From DASRDU01 sp035560235 (GTDB lineage Bacteria > Acidobacteriota > Blastocatellia > RBC074), in assembly GCA_035560235.1 (NCBI GenBank), contig DATMAG010000012.1:51711-115710 (forward strand): DNA of 64,000 nt. The letters are read 5' to 3'. Of this stretch, positions 1-7,535 are shown piece after piece. A program made the position numbers and the translations under genes. The notes below the pieces were generated by a model. The model searched no databases, had not been told where the DNA came from, and saw only the letters and a list, made by a program, of their open reading frames with translations. Each line of letters opens with the position of its first letter. The first letter of the stretch is position 1.

Positions 1-2
1 GC

Positions 3-236
3 GGGCGTTATTCATATTCGAACGGCATCAACTGGCGGGCGATGATCGCGCTGATTGCAGCCATCGCTCCGGTCGTGCCCGGACTTTTGCGGGCGGCGAT
101 GACTCCGGGCGGGCAGGTGGCGCAGCCGGGTTTTCTGGATACGCTTTACACCTACGCCTGGTTTGTGACGTTTGCCATCGGGTTTCTGGTTTATCTGTTG
201 TTGATGAATGGTCAGCGCGTCGCCGATAAAAACTAA
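3..236 (+). CDS. NCS1 family nucleobase permease, C-terminal fragment
   Basis: The reading frame is open from the left edge, so only about the last 77 residues are present. They contain an S-N-G-I-N-W motif, then two hydrophobic segments separated by a short loop. This matches the last membrane helices of NCS1 transporters, which import uracil, allantoin, hydantoin or cytosine with H+ or Na+. The next gene is a beta-ureidopropionase, which fits a uracil or hydantoin carrier. The family call rests on this short motif plus context, and the substrate is inferred from context only. Confidence 0.7.
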   Translation, partial: GRYSYSNGINWRAMIALIAAIAPVVPGLLRAAMTPGGQVAQPGFLDTLYTYAWFVTFAIGFLVYLLLMNGQRVADKN

Positions 237-260
237 TCACCTTTCAGAGGAGAATGGTCA

Positions 261-1130
261 ATGGCACGAACTGTCAAATGCGGCCTGATTCAGGCTAAAA
301 ACGCGGCTCCGACTGATGCCGCGATTGAAGACATCAAACGCATCAACATTGAAAGGCACCTCAACCTGATTGAAGCTGCCGCCCGGGAAGGCGTGAAGAT
401 TCTCTGCATGCAGGAAGTCTTCACCACGCCGTATTTCTGCGCCGAACAGCAGACGCGCTGGTACGAGGCGGTCGAAAAGGTTCCCGACGGCCCGACCGTA
501 ACGCTGATGCAGGAAGTCGCCCGCGATCACGGCATGGTGCTGATCGTTCCGGTTTACGAAGAAGAGATGACCGGAATCTATTACAACACCGCCGCCGTGA
601 TTGATGCCGATGGCAAATACCTGGGCAAGTATCGCAAGAATCACATTCCGCACGTCGCGCCTGGTTTCTGGGAGAAGTTCTATTTCAAGCCCGGCAATCT
701 GGGCTACCCGTGCTTTGACACAGCGTTTGCGCGCATCGGCGTTTACATCTGCTACGACCGGCACTTTCCCGAAGGAGCGCGGGCGCTTGGTCTGAACGGC
801 GCTGAGATTGTTTTCAATCCGTCAGCCACCGTCGCCGGACTCTCTGAATATCTGTGGAAACTGGAACAGCCCGCGCACGCCGTTGCCAATGGCTATTTCG
901 TCGGCGCGATTAACCGCGTCGGTTACGAAGCGCCGTGGAACATTGGTGAGTTTTACGGGCAGAGTTATTTCTGCGATCCGCGCGGTCAGATCATCGCGCA
1001 GGCTCCGCGCGATGAAGATGCCGTAGTCGTGGCCGATCTGAATCTCGATCTGATCCGCGAGGTGCGCAACACGTGGCAGTTCTTCCGCGACCGCAGACCT
1101 GAGACTTATGATCTGCTTGTCAAAGAGTAG
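261..1130 (+). CDS. Beta-ureidopropionase / N-carbamoyl amidohydrolase, nitrilase superfamily
   Basis: 289 residues, full length for the carbon-nitrogen hydrolase family. The catalytic triad is visible: Glu52 (in CMQEVF), Lys126 (in KYRKNHIP) and Cys164 (in GVYICYDRHFP). Family members with this pattern hydrolyse N-carbamoyl-beta-alanine or N-carbamoyl-beta-aminoisobutyrate to the beta-amino acid, CO2 and ammonia, the third step of reductive pyrimidine breakdown. N-carbamoylputrescine amidase is the closest alternative. AGAGGAGA just upstream is a good ribosome binding site. The downstream methylmalonate-semialdehyde dehydrogenase and the upstream NCS1 permease support the pyrimidine role. 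Cytoplasmic. Confidence 0.85.
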   Translation: MARTVKCGLIQAKNAAPTDAAIEDIKRINIERHLNLIEAAAREGVKILCMQEVFTTPYFCAEQQTRWYEAVEKVPDGPTVTLMQEVARDHGMVLIVPVYEEEMTGIYYNTAAVIDADGKYLGKYRKNHIPHVAPGFWEKFYFKPGNLGYPCFDTAFARIGVYICYDRHFPEGARALGLNGAEIVFNPSATVAGLSEYLWKLEQPAHAVANGYFVGAINRVGYEAPWNIGEFYGQSYFCDPRGQIIAQAPRDEDAVVVADLNLDLIREVRNTWQFFRDRRPETYDLLVKE

Positions 1131-1154
1131 CAGATGGATTTTTGGAGGTACGCA

Positions 1155-1829
1155 ATGAGTACTCAGGCGCCGTCCCATCCTTATGAATTTATGCATCATC
1201 TCCCTCCGGGCAGCATCCTGACTCTGCACGATGTGAATTGGGCGGAGTATCAGGATCTGCTTGAAGCGGTTGGTGAGGCAAAAGGCTTACGTATCAGCTT
1301 CGATGAAGGAACCCTGCAGATCATGACGCTGTCGTCCAGACACGAAAAATATACCGAGCTGATCAAAATGCTGATCACCGCCCTCAGCCTGACCCTGCGA
1401 ATCAGGATTCTTTTCTTTGGTTCAGTAACGATGCAGAAGGGAAGGAAGAAAGGAAACGAGCCGGACGCCTGTTTTTATGTGCAGAGTGCGGATCTGATCG
1501 GGAACAGGACTGACATTGATTTTGCCACTGACCCGCCGCCCGATGTAGTGGTTGAAGTGGATGTCCATCACGGCTCGCGGCAGAACTTCCCGATCTATGC
1601 TGCTCTGTCCGTGCCTGAAATCTGGCACTACGACGAGCGTTCGCTGAGGATTTATCATCTGGAAGACGGCCAGTATGTTGAAGCAAAGGCTAGTCTGGCT
1701 CTGCCGCTGCTGAGCGGCGGCAAACTGACTGAGTATCTCAATCGCAGTCAGAAGGAAGATCAGTACTCGATCCTGCTCGATTTTGAAAAATGGCTGAAAT
1801 CACTCAGAAAACGCCACAAAAGTAACTGA
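1155..1829 (+). CDS. Uma2 family (DUF820) putative restriction-like endonuclease
   Basis: 224 residues. I start at ATG 1155 because GGAGG lies 6 nt before it; an ATG 21 nt further upstream has no ribosome site. The protein has the Uma2 pattern: an N-terminal part with D-V-N-W, a central E-P-D acid pair in GNEPDACFYV, then V-V-V-E-V-D and a late E-I-W-H-Y-D. Uma2 proteins have a PD-(D/E)xK nuclease fold and are multiplied in cyanobacteria and other free-living bacteria; their biological role is not established. It sits 24 nt after the amidohydrolase stop and 26 nt before the oxidoreductase, inside an operon with an unrelated function, which suggests insertion of a mobile or addictive gene. Confidence 0.8.
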   Translation: MSTQAPSHPYEFMHHLPPGSILTLHDVNWAEYQDLLEAVGEAKGLRISFDEGTLQIMTLSSRHEKYTELIKMLITALSLTLRIRILFFGSVTMQKGRKKGNEPDACFYVQSADLIGNRTDIDFATDPPPDVVVEVDVHHGSRQNFPIYAALSVPEIWHYDERSLRIYHLEDGQYVEAKASLALPLLSGGKLTEYLNRSQKEDQYSILLDFEKWLKSLRKRHKSN

Positions 1830-1855
1830 CCGCTGAACCTCAGACCTGAACGCTT

Positions 1856-2848
1856 ATGGAATTTGCGATCACCTTCAAACCCGATATGACGCCTGAACGC
1901 ATTGTCAGTCTGACGCGCCAGGCTGAAGCTGCCGGATTCGGCTATGGCTGGATTTTTGATTCGCACGTGCTGTGGCAGGAGCCTTATCCGCTGCTGACGC
2001 TGATGGCGGTGAATACGAAAAGCATGCGGATGGGGACGTGCGTGACCAATCCGGTCGTGCGCGATCCAACGGTGACGGCGAGCCTGCTCGCCACGCTCAA
2101 TCGGATTTCGGGCGGGCGGATGGATCTGGGCATCGGGCGCGGCGACAGTTCGCGGCGCGTGATGGGCAAAAAGCCGACGACGCTCGCGAACCTGGAAGAA
2201 GCCGTTCGCGTGGTGCGCGAACTGTGCAGCGGTCATCAGATTGTTTACGAAGATCAGCCAATTCAGATGACGTGGGCCGATGCCGGAGTGCCGCCGGTCT
2301 GGGTTGCCGGGTACGGCCCGAAAGCATTGCGCTGCGCCGGACGCATTGCTGACGGCGTGATCCTGCAGTTTGCTGATCCGCACCTGATCAAATGGTGTCT
2401 CGGCTTTGTGCGCGAAGGCGCAGCGGAAGCCGGACGCGATTTCAGCAGAATCAGAGTGATGAGCGCCGCTCCGGTGTGGGTGTCTGATGATCTGGCCACC
2501 GCGCGCGACCGCGTGCGCTGGTTCCCGGCGCTCGTCTCAAATCACGTGGTTGATCTGGTCTCGCGTTACAAGCCCGAAGAACTGCCGCCGGAGCTGACCG
2601 GATACATTCGTGACCGCAAGGGCTACAATTACCTGCATCACGCCGAAGTCGGCAGCAGCAATGCCGAGTTCGTGGCCGATGATGTGGTTGACCGTTTCTG
2701 CATTGTCGGGCCTGTGGCGGAGCAGGTCAGGCGCCTGAAGGAACTGGCAGACATCGGCGTGACGCAGTTCAATATCTATCTGATGTGCGGTGATGAGGAG
2801 CAGACCGTTGAAACATATGGCCGCGAAGTGATCCCGGCCTGTCGCTGA
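1856..2848 (+). CDS. LLM-class F420-dependent oxidoreductase (TIGR03842-like)
   Basis: 330 residues with the luciferase-like (beta/alpha)8 pattern: an early F-A-I-T-F-K-P-D strand, the R-M-G-T-C-V-T-N-P-V-V-R-D-P strand typical of F420-dependent enzymes, R-I-S-G-G-R-M-D-L-G-I-G-R-G-D around residues 82-96 and V-A-G-Y-G-P-K-A in the middle. Members of this subgroup are commonly found beside dihydropyrimidinase, beta-ureidopropionase and NCS1 genes, exactly as here, but their reaction is unknown to me. FMN instead of F420 is possible, since no F420 biosynthesis gene is in view. The start lacks a strong ribosome site, and translation may depend on the upstream genes. Confidence 0.78.
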   Translation: MEFAITFKPDMTPERIVSLTRQAEAAGFGYGWIFDSHVLWQEPYPLLTLMAVNTKSMRMGTCVTNPVVRDPTVTASLLATLNRISGGRMDLGIGRGDSSRRVMGKKPTTLANLEEAVRVVRELCSGHQIVYEDQPIQMTWADAGVPPVWVAGYGPKALRCAGRIADGVILQFADPHLIKWCLGFVREGAAEAGRDFSRIRVMSAAPVWVSDDLATARDRVRWFPALVSNHVVDLVSRYKPEELPPELTGYIRDRKGYNYLHHAEVGSSNAEFVADDVVDRFCIVGPVAEQVRRLKELADIGVTQFNIYLMCGDEEQTVETYGREVIPACR

Positions 2849-2864
2849 TTTCCCTGGAGGAAGT

Positions 2865-4346
2865 ATGAGCAGCATTTGTCACAACTTCATTGGTGGTGAA
2901 AAGATCTCTGTCAGTTCATTGCAACTGACGCCTGTTTATAACCCGTCGCGCGGCGAAGTGATCGCGCAGGCTCCTGAGAGCGATGCGCAGATGGTGGATC
3001 GGGCAGTGCAGGCTGCACGAAAGGCTTTGCCTGACTGGGCCGATACTCCGGCAGTTGAGCGCGCCCGCGTGATGTTTCGCTTTGCGCATCTGCTCGAAGA
3101 GCATTTTGATGAACTCGCCCGGCTGGTCACGCGGGAACACGGCAAGACGCACGAAGAAGCCAAAGGTGACATCCGGCGCGGGATTGAAATGGTCGAACTG
3201 GCCTGTTCGGCTCCGATGATGCTGATGGGGCAGACGCTCGATCAGGTCGCGCGCGGCATTGACGGGCGCGTCGAACGCCATCCGGTCGGTGTCTGCGTCG
3301 GCATTACGCCGTTCAATTTTCCCGCGATGGTTCCGCTGTGGATGTTTCCGCTGGCGATTGTGTGCGGCAATACCTTCATCCTCAAACCATCACCGAAAGT
3401 GCCGCTGACGCCGCTGCGCATGGCAGAGCTGCTGCAGGCGGCAGGACTGCCCAAAGGCGTCTTCAATGTCATTCACGGCGGCAATCAGACGGTTGATGCG
3501 CTGCTGACGCATCCTGATGTCGCAGCGGTGAGCTTCGTCGGTTCGACGAAAGTAGCGAAGCATATCTATGAAACCGCGACGGCGCACGGCAAGCGCGTGC
3601 AGGCCGCGGGCGGCGCAAAGAATTACATGCTGGTGATGCCCGATGCCGATCTTGATGCCGCAACGAGTCAGATCATCGGCGCGGCTTTTGGTTGCAGCGG
3701 TCAGCGATGCATGGCTGGCAGCGTGGCGCTGCCGGTTGGTCGCGCGGCTGATCCGCTGATTGAACGGCTGAGCGAAGCGGCAAACAAAATGCGCACCGGC
3801 CCGACCGACAGCAACGATGCGGTTGATCTGGGGCCGGTCATTGATCCGGCGGCGCGTGACCGCATTCGCAGCTACATTGATCTTGGGTTGCAGGAAGGCG
3901 CGAAACTGGCAACGGACGGGCGCAGCGTGACGCTGACTGAAACAACCGATGGTTTCTTTGTCGGCCCGACGATCTTTGATTACGTCGCGCCTGAAATGCA
4001 GATTGCACGCGATGAAATTTTCGGCCCGGTGCTGTCAGTGATGCGAATGGATGACCTGAGCGATGCCATCGAGCGCGCCAATCAGTCGCCTTACGGCAAC
4101 GGCGCAGTGATCTTCACGCGTGACGGCGGCGCGGCGCGCACGTTTGCGCGTTACATCAAATGCGGCATGGTCGGCGTCAATGTCGGCGTGCCTGCGCCGA
4201 TGGCAGTCTTTCCATTCACCGGCTGGAATCAGTCTTTCTTCGGTGATCTGCACATTCAGGGTGAAGAGGGCTTCCGTTTCTACACGCGCTCGAAAGTCAT
4301 TCTGAGCCGGTGGAACGATCCGGGGAAGCGTGTGCTCGGCTGGTAA
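2865..4346 (+). CDS. mmsA: CoA-acylating methylmalonate-semialdehyde dehydrogenase
   Basis: 493 residues, the usual family length. Aldehyde dehydrogenase motifs are clear: the N-F-P catalytic Asn region (ITPFNFPAMVPLWMFP, residues 147-162), K-P-S at 174-176, F-V-G-S-T nucleotide turn at 224-228 and the nucleophile Cys282 in CSGQRCMAG. The GQRCMAG context separates MmsA from other aldehyde dehydrogenases. It oxidises methylmalonate or malonate semialdehyde with NAD+ and CoA to propionyl- or acetyl-CoA, the last step in breakdown of thymine, uracil, valine or inositol. GGAGGAAG precedes the ATG. As the last gene of the operon it completes the pathway begun by the amidohydrolase; the transaminase that should act between them must lie outside the window. 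Confidence 0.92.
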   Translation: MSSICHNFIGGEKISVSSLQLTPVYNPSRGEVIAQAPESDAQMVDRAVQAARKALPDWADTPAVERARVMFRFAHLLEEHFDELARLVTREHGKTHEEAKGDIRRGIEMVELACSAPMMLMGQTLDQVARGIDGRVERHPVGVCVGITPFNFPAMVPLWMFPLAIVCGNTFILKPSPKVPLTPLRMAELLQAAGLPKGVFNVIHGGNQTVDALLTHPDVAAVSFVGSTKVAKHIYETATAHGKRVQAAGGAKNYMLVMPDADLDAATSQIIGAAFGCSGQRCMAGSVALPVGRAADPLIERLSEAANKMRTGPTDSNDAVDLGPVIDPAARDRIRSYIDLGLQEGAKLATDGRSVTLTETTDGFFVGPTIFDYVAPEMQIARDEIFGPVLSVMRMDDLSDAIERANQSPYGNGAVIFTRDGGAARTFARYIKCGMVGVNVGVPAPMAVFPFTGWNQSFFGDLHIQGEEGFRFYTRSKVILSRWNDPGKRVLGW

Positions 4347-4366
4347 AGAAGAAGAGAGAATACGGA

Positions 4367-4441
4367 ACAGACGGAAAGAACGGAACACACGGAAACAGGT
4401 TTATGGCTGATTGTTTTCGTTGTTCCGTTCTTTCCGTCTGT
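4367..4441. terminator. 21-bp perfect inverted repeat between convergent genes, made of 9-bp units
   Basis: Arms 4367-4387 and 4421-4441 are exact reverse complements with a 33-nt loop. Each arm belongs to a tandem run of CGGAA-type 9-mers (CGGAACAGA, CGGAAAGAA, CGGAACACA). The site lies between two convergent stop codons, so it can act as a bidirectional terminator. A T-rich run on either side is weak. Confidence 0.65.
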
Positions 4442-4448
4442 GTTGTTT

Positions 4449-6485
4449 TCAGCGCGGTTTCAGCCATTCGATGATCTGCGCGTCAGTCAGGCGTTCTGAT
4501 TTCACCTGCAAATCTTCAGCCCTGCCGAACAGGCGATACGCATCAGCAAACCTGCTGGTCTGAAACTGATCTCTGGTGTTGTGAATCAGCAGCGGAGTTT
4601 TCGGTGCGATAACGACTGCGGTGGCAAAGTCGCCTGCCAGGTGAAGCGAGGGGATGGGCAGCAGTTCTCTGAACAACTCATCGTTTGGAATTTCATCAAA
4701 CGGTTCTGCTTCCACAATCACTCGATCAGGAGCGGGCGCGAGTCCTCTGGCCAGCAGCGTATGAACTCCGAGTCCGGAGCCGCCGATCACATTCAGGCGG
4801 GCATTGCTGTTGCGCTGCTTCAGCCAGGCGATTGTCGTCAGAATGTCCTGAACCTGATTGGCCGCGTCAGTGCGATTGTAACCGCTGATGAATTTGATCT
4901 GCCCCTTCGCTTCGCCATTGCCCAGACCCTTGAACGGTTGCAGCAGCACTGCGGTGTGGCCTGCTTCGGCCAGTCTGATAAGCAGGTTCATACCATCAGT
5001 CGCAGAAACAACCAGCGCCACTGATTCATCAGCGCCGGTCTTTCTTTTCGATGGATAAGCAACTGTCAGCGCCACCCGGTCACCTTTGCCGCGACGGCCA
5101 ATCACCAGTTTTTCTGTTGCTGTGTTCTGAACCTTCTGTGATTCCGGCTTGCTGGCGATGATCTCTTCCGGCTTCGGATACTCAGCCATCAATGCATACT
5201 TCAGCGTTGTGCCGTACTGCTCCCTGAATTTCTCCAGCCCTGCTGCATCGCGCGGCCACGCTTCCCTGAACTGTTTGCGGCGCGACTGAATCAGAGATTC
5301 GGTCAGTTGCTGTTCGTTCAGTTCATTCGCCGGGCGCGGCAGGCCGTAAAAGACCAGCAGATCAGCGAGCGCGAGCGAACCGGGTGACTGCTCTTTGATC
5401 GGAGTCGTTTCAGCGCGACCCTGCAGCCAGTGGGCGAACCAGCCATACACGGCTTCGCGGCTTTCGCGATGATAATTGTGCGGCGCGTCGAACTGCGCGT
5501 AACTCACCTTGTCTGCCGCGCCGAACAGTTCATACACCTTTCTGATGGCCGGGTATTCAACAGTCGGCGTGTTTTTCGTCCAGTCGCCGGTAGCCGCAAT
5601 CATCAGCATCGGGCGCGGAGCCATCATTGCGCCGATCTCCATGTTGTTCGTGTCAATTCGCAGGTTCGGCGCGTTCTCGCACAGACTGCCGCCCTGCATC
5701 GTGGACGAAATCATATTGACCGGAGCGGAGACTTTGATGCGATCATCAACGGCGCTGAGCAGAAAGGTCTGCGTGCCGCCGCCTGATTCGCCTGTCACGC
5801 CAATGCGTGTTGCGTCAACATCGGGCAGCGAGGCGACGAAATCAACCGAGCGAATGCTGTTCCAGAGCTGCAGGCCGAGCAGGTTCACGCCCCACAGCGA
5901 TGCCTGCACGAGTCCTTCCCTGTGGCTGGCAAAGGTGTGCGGGATGGCGATGCTGTCATCGTAACCAACCATATCCCAGGTGAAAGCGACAAAGCCGAGT
6001 TTGGCAAAACTGGCCGCGCGCGTCGGGCCGGAATTGAGCGGCTGATTTTCAAGCCTGCCATATTGCCAGTGACCGTGCGGCAACAGCACTGCCGGCGCCC
6101 TGCCGCTGACATTCTTTGGCCGGTACAGATTGCCCGTGACGTAATGGCCCGGATAACTCTCGAAATAAACTTTCTCAACGGTGTAATCGCCGCGATCCAG
6201 TTTGCCAAAGATGTGCGCGTTGAGCGGAGTTCGCTCAGGCAGCGGCCACAGCCCCGCGCTGACCATTATCTGCTGACGCAGCTCGGCAGCGCGCCTGAGC
6301 CATTCGTCCCTGGTCGCAGGCGCAGTAAAGGTGTAAGTGAGATCAAGGTGACGAATCTCAGTTGCGCGACGATCAGTCGCCGGAACCTCCTGCGCCGTGA
6401 TGATTGACGACATAACAAAAGACATTGCGATGACCAGCATCACAAACCACTGACCACTGACCACTGACCACTGACCGTTTTTCAT
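4449..6485 (-). CDS. Secreted alpha/beta hydrolase of the acetylxylan esterase / Abhydrolase_7 type
   Basis: 678 residues. A hydrophobic segment (MLVIAMSFVMSSIITAQ, residues 16-32) is a signal peptide. The alpha/beta hydrolase core has H-G-H-W near residue 136, the nucleophile elbow G-E-S-G-G-G with its Ser, and a later A-P-H-N-Y-H that could carry the catalytic His. Relatives in Acidobacteria and Planctomycetes are annotated as acetylxylan esterases or dienelactone hydrolases; the substrate is unknown. The last 250 residues look like a second, degenerate hydrolase domain (G-G-S-G-L-G). The ATG overlaps the TGA of the DUF350 gene by ATGA, so the two are translationally coupled. Residues 5-14 are encoded by four ACCACTG heptads; the next Met (16) could start a normal signal peptide. 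Confidence 0.75.
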   Translation of the reverse strand: MKNGQWSVVSGQWFVMLVIAMSFVMSSIITAQEVPATDRRATEIRHLDLTYTFTAPATRDEWLRRAAELRQQIMVSAGLWPLPERTPLNAHIFGKLDRGDYTVEKVYFESYPGHYVTGNLYRPKNVSGRAPAVLLPHGHWQYGRLENQPLNSGPTRAASFAKLGFVAFTWDMVGYDDSIAIPHTFASHREGLVQASLWGVNLLGLQLWNSIRSVDFVASLPDVDATRIGVTGESGGGTQTFLLSAVDDRIKVSAPVNMISSTMQGGSLCENAPNLRIDTNNMEIGAMMAPRPMLMIAATGDWTKNTPTVEYPAIRKVYELFGAADKVSYAQFDAPHNYHRESREAVYGWFAHWLQGRAETTPIKEQSPGSLALADLLVFYGLPRPANELNEQQLTESLIQSRRKQFREAWPRDAAGLEKFREQYGTTLKYALMAEYPKPEEIIASKPESQKVQNTATEKLVIGRRGKGDRVALTVAYPSKRKTGADESVALVVSATDGMNLLIRLAEAGHTAVLLQPFKGLGNGEAKGQIKFISGYNRTDAANQVQDILTTIAWLKQRNSNARLNVIGGSGLGVHTLLARGLAPAPDRVIVEAEPFDEIPNDELFRELLPIPSLHLAGDFATAVVIAPKTPLLIHNTRDQFQTSRFADAYRLFGRAEDLQVKSERLTDAQIIEWLKPR
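6446..6473. repeat. Heptad array (ACCACTG)x4 within the start of a gene
   Basis: Four exact copies of ACCACTG in tandem (6446-6473). On the coding strand they read CAGTGGT and encode residues 5-14 of the hydrolase that starts at 6485. Because 7 is not divisible by 3, loss or gain of one copy would shift the frame. Confidence 0.9.
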
Positions 6486-7324
6486 AAGCGTGTAATCAGC
6501 ATTGCCGTTGCAAGATAACCGACTGCTTCAAGGATTCCGGCTCCGATGTTTCGATCCTCAGCGATTTCGTGATCGAGCCGACCATTGCGAAACGAAAAGC
6601 CGCCGCCGAGCAGCAGCATCTGCACGATGATCTGACGCACCGGATAAAGAATCAGCGTCAGCAGAATCATCAGCCCGAAGGCGCGAAAGCCTTCGCCGTA
6701 GCCGGTGAAGGTTCCTGAAACGGCATAGCCGACCAGCATGCCAATTGCCACCAGCAACCCGGCGTAACCGAGCGCCGCGGCGATGTTGCCATTGCTGATC
6801 ATTTCGGTGTCGTTGTAAGTCGTCAGCATCCGAAAGAGATGAGTCAGCACGAGCAGCGCAATCATTCCGGCAACCCAGAACACAACCGTCGGCAGCAGCG
6901 CGCCGCCGTCGCCAGTGAGTGTGCCGCTGACCAGCCCGCTGACCGCCAGGTATTCGCCCGCGACGACGATGCCTGCGGCGACGTTGCCCTCTCTGACCTG
7001 TTCGCGCAGCGGTGTGCCGGTCATCTTGCTGTACCAGGTAAAGATCAGCCCTGACAGAGTCATCGCCGCAATGCCGCCGATGCCGTAAGCCGCCACGCCT
7101 TTGACATCGTTCCAGAATGAATGGCTCGGCCCGGTCAGCACGGGGATGATGACCTGCACGACGCCGAGCAGAAAGCCGCCGAGCGCAATGGCCGCGGCCT
7201 TGTTGTCACTGTCAATCAGCGTCGAGGTCATTGACTGCCCCAGCACCAGACCATAAACAGCGCGGGCAATAATGAGCAGCAGAATTGTGGCGAGTGCGAC
7301 AAAACCAATGGTCGTTGCGTCCAT
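6482..7324 (-). CDS. DUF350 family membrane protein, tandem domains
   Basis: 280 residues from ATG 7324, chosen because the upstream reading frame is only repeat sequence and GAAAGG stands before this ATG. There are about eight hydrophobic helices arranged as two similar halves: the first includes D-N-K-A-A-A-I-A-L-G-G-F, the second G-N-I-A-A-A-L-G-Y-A-G and E-D-R-N-I-G-A-G-I-L-E-A. The charged-residue-plus-NxAAAI motif is the hallmark of DUF350, a family of inner-membrane proteins of unknown function often found with glutathionylspermidine synthase or potassium channel genes. Here the partner is the coupled secreted hydrolase downstream (ATGA overlap). Confidence 0.85.
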   Translation of the reverse strand: MDATTIGFVALATILLLIIARAVYGLVLGQSMTSTLIDSDNKAAAIALGGFLLGVVQVIIPVLTGPSHSFWNDVKGVAAYGIGGIAAMTLSGLIFTWYSKMTGTPLREQVREGNVAAGIVVAGEYLAVSGLVSGTLTGDGGALLPTVVFWVAGMIALLVLTHLFRMLTTYNDTEMISNGNIAAALGYAGLLVAIGMLVGYAVSGTFTGYGEGFRAFGLMILLTLILYPVRQIIVQMLLLGGGFSFRNGRLDHEIAEDRNIGAGILEAVGYLATAMLITRL

Positions 7325-7382
7325 AGCCTGCCTTTCAGAAGTAAAGTTGATCGGGCGAACCCGGAGCCGTACCAGCAGGGCC

Positions 7383-7475
7383 CATTCTCCATTCTCCATT
7401 TTCCATTCTCCATTATTTGCAGAGTGAACAGGTTTCAGCTCACAGCTCAATCCAGATAATGGAGAATGGAGAATG
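7383..7475. repeat. Inverted pair of CATTCTC heptad arrays
   Basis: Left array: CATTCTC x2, CATTTTC, CATTCTC (7383-7410), followed by CATTATT. Right array: AATGGAGAATGGAGAATG (7458-7475). Positions 7402-7416 and 7456-7470 are perfect 15-bp reverse complements. The element lies 5' of the DUF350 gene and 3' of the FAD oxidoreductase gene on the same strand, so it could terminate or attenuate transcription. Confidence 0.85.
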
Positions 7476-7535
7476 AGTTCATGCGCGGGTGTCCCGGTTT
7501 TCGTGCGTCTGATTCAGCACGAGGATTTTTGTGAT

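Noticed and set aside
7325..7450. N-terminal extension of the DUF350 protein
   Set aside because: The added codons are heptad repeats (N-G-E-W-K-M-E-N-G-E-W), and the ATG at 7324 has a ribosome site.
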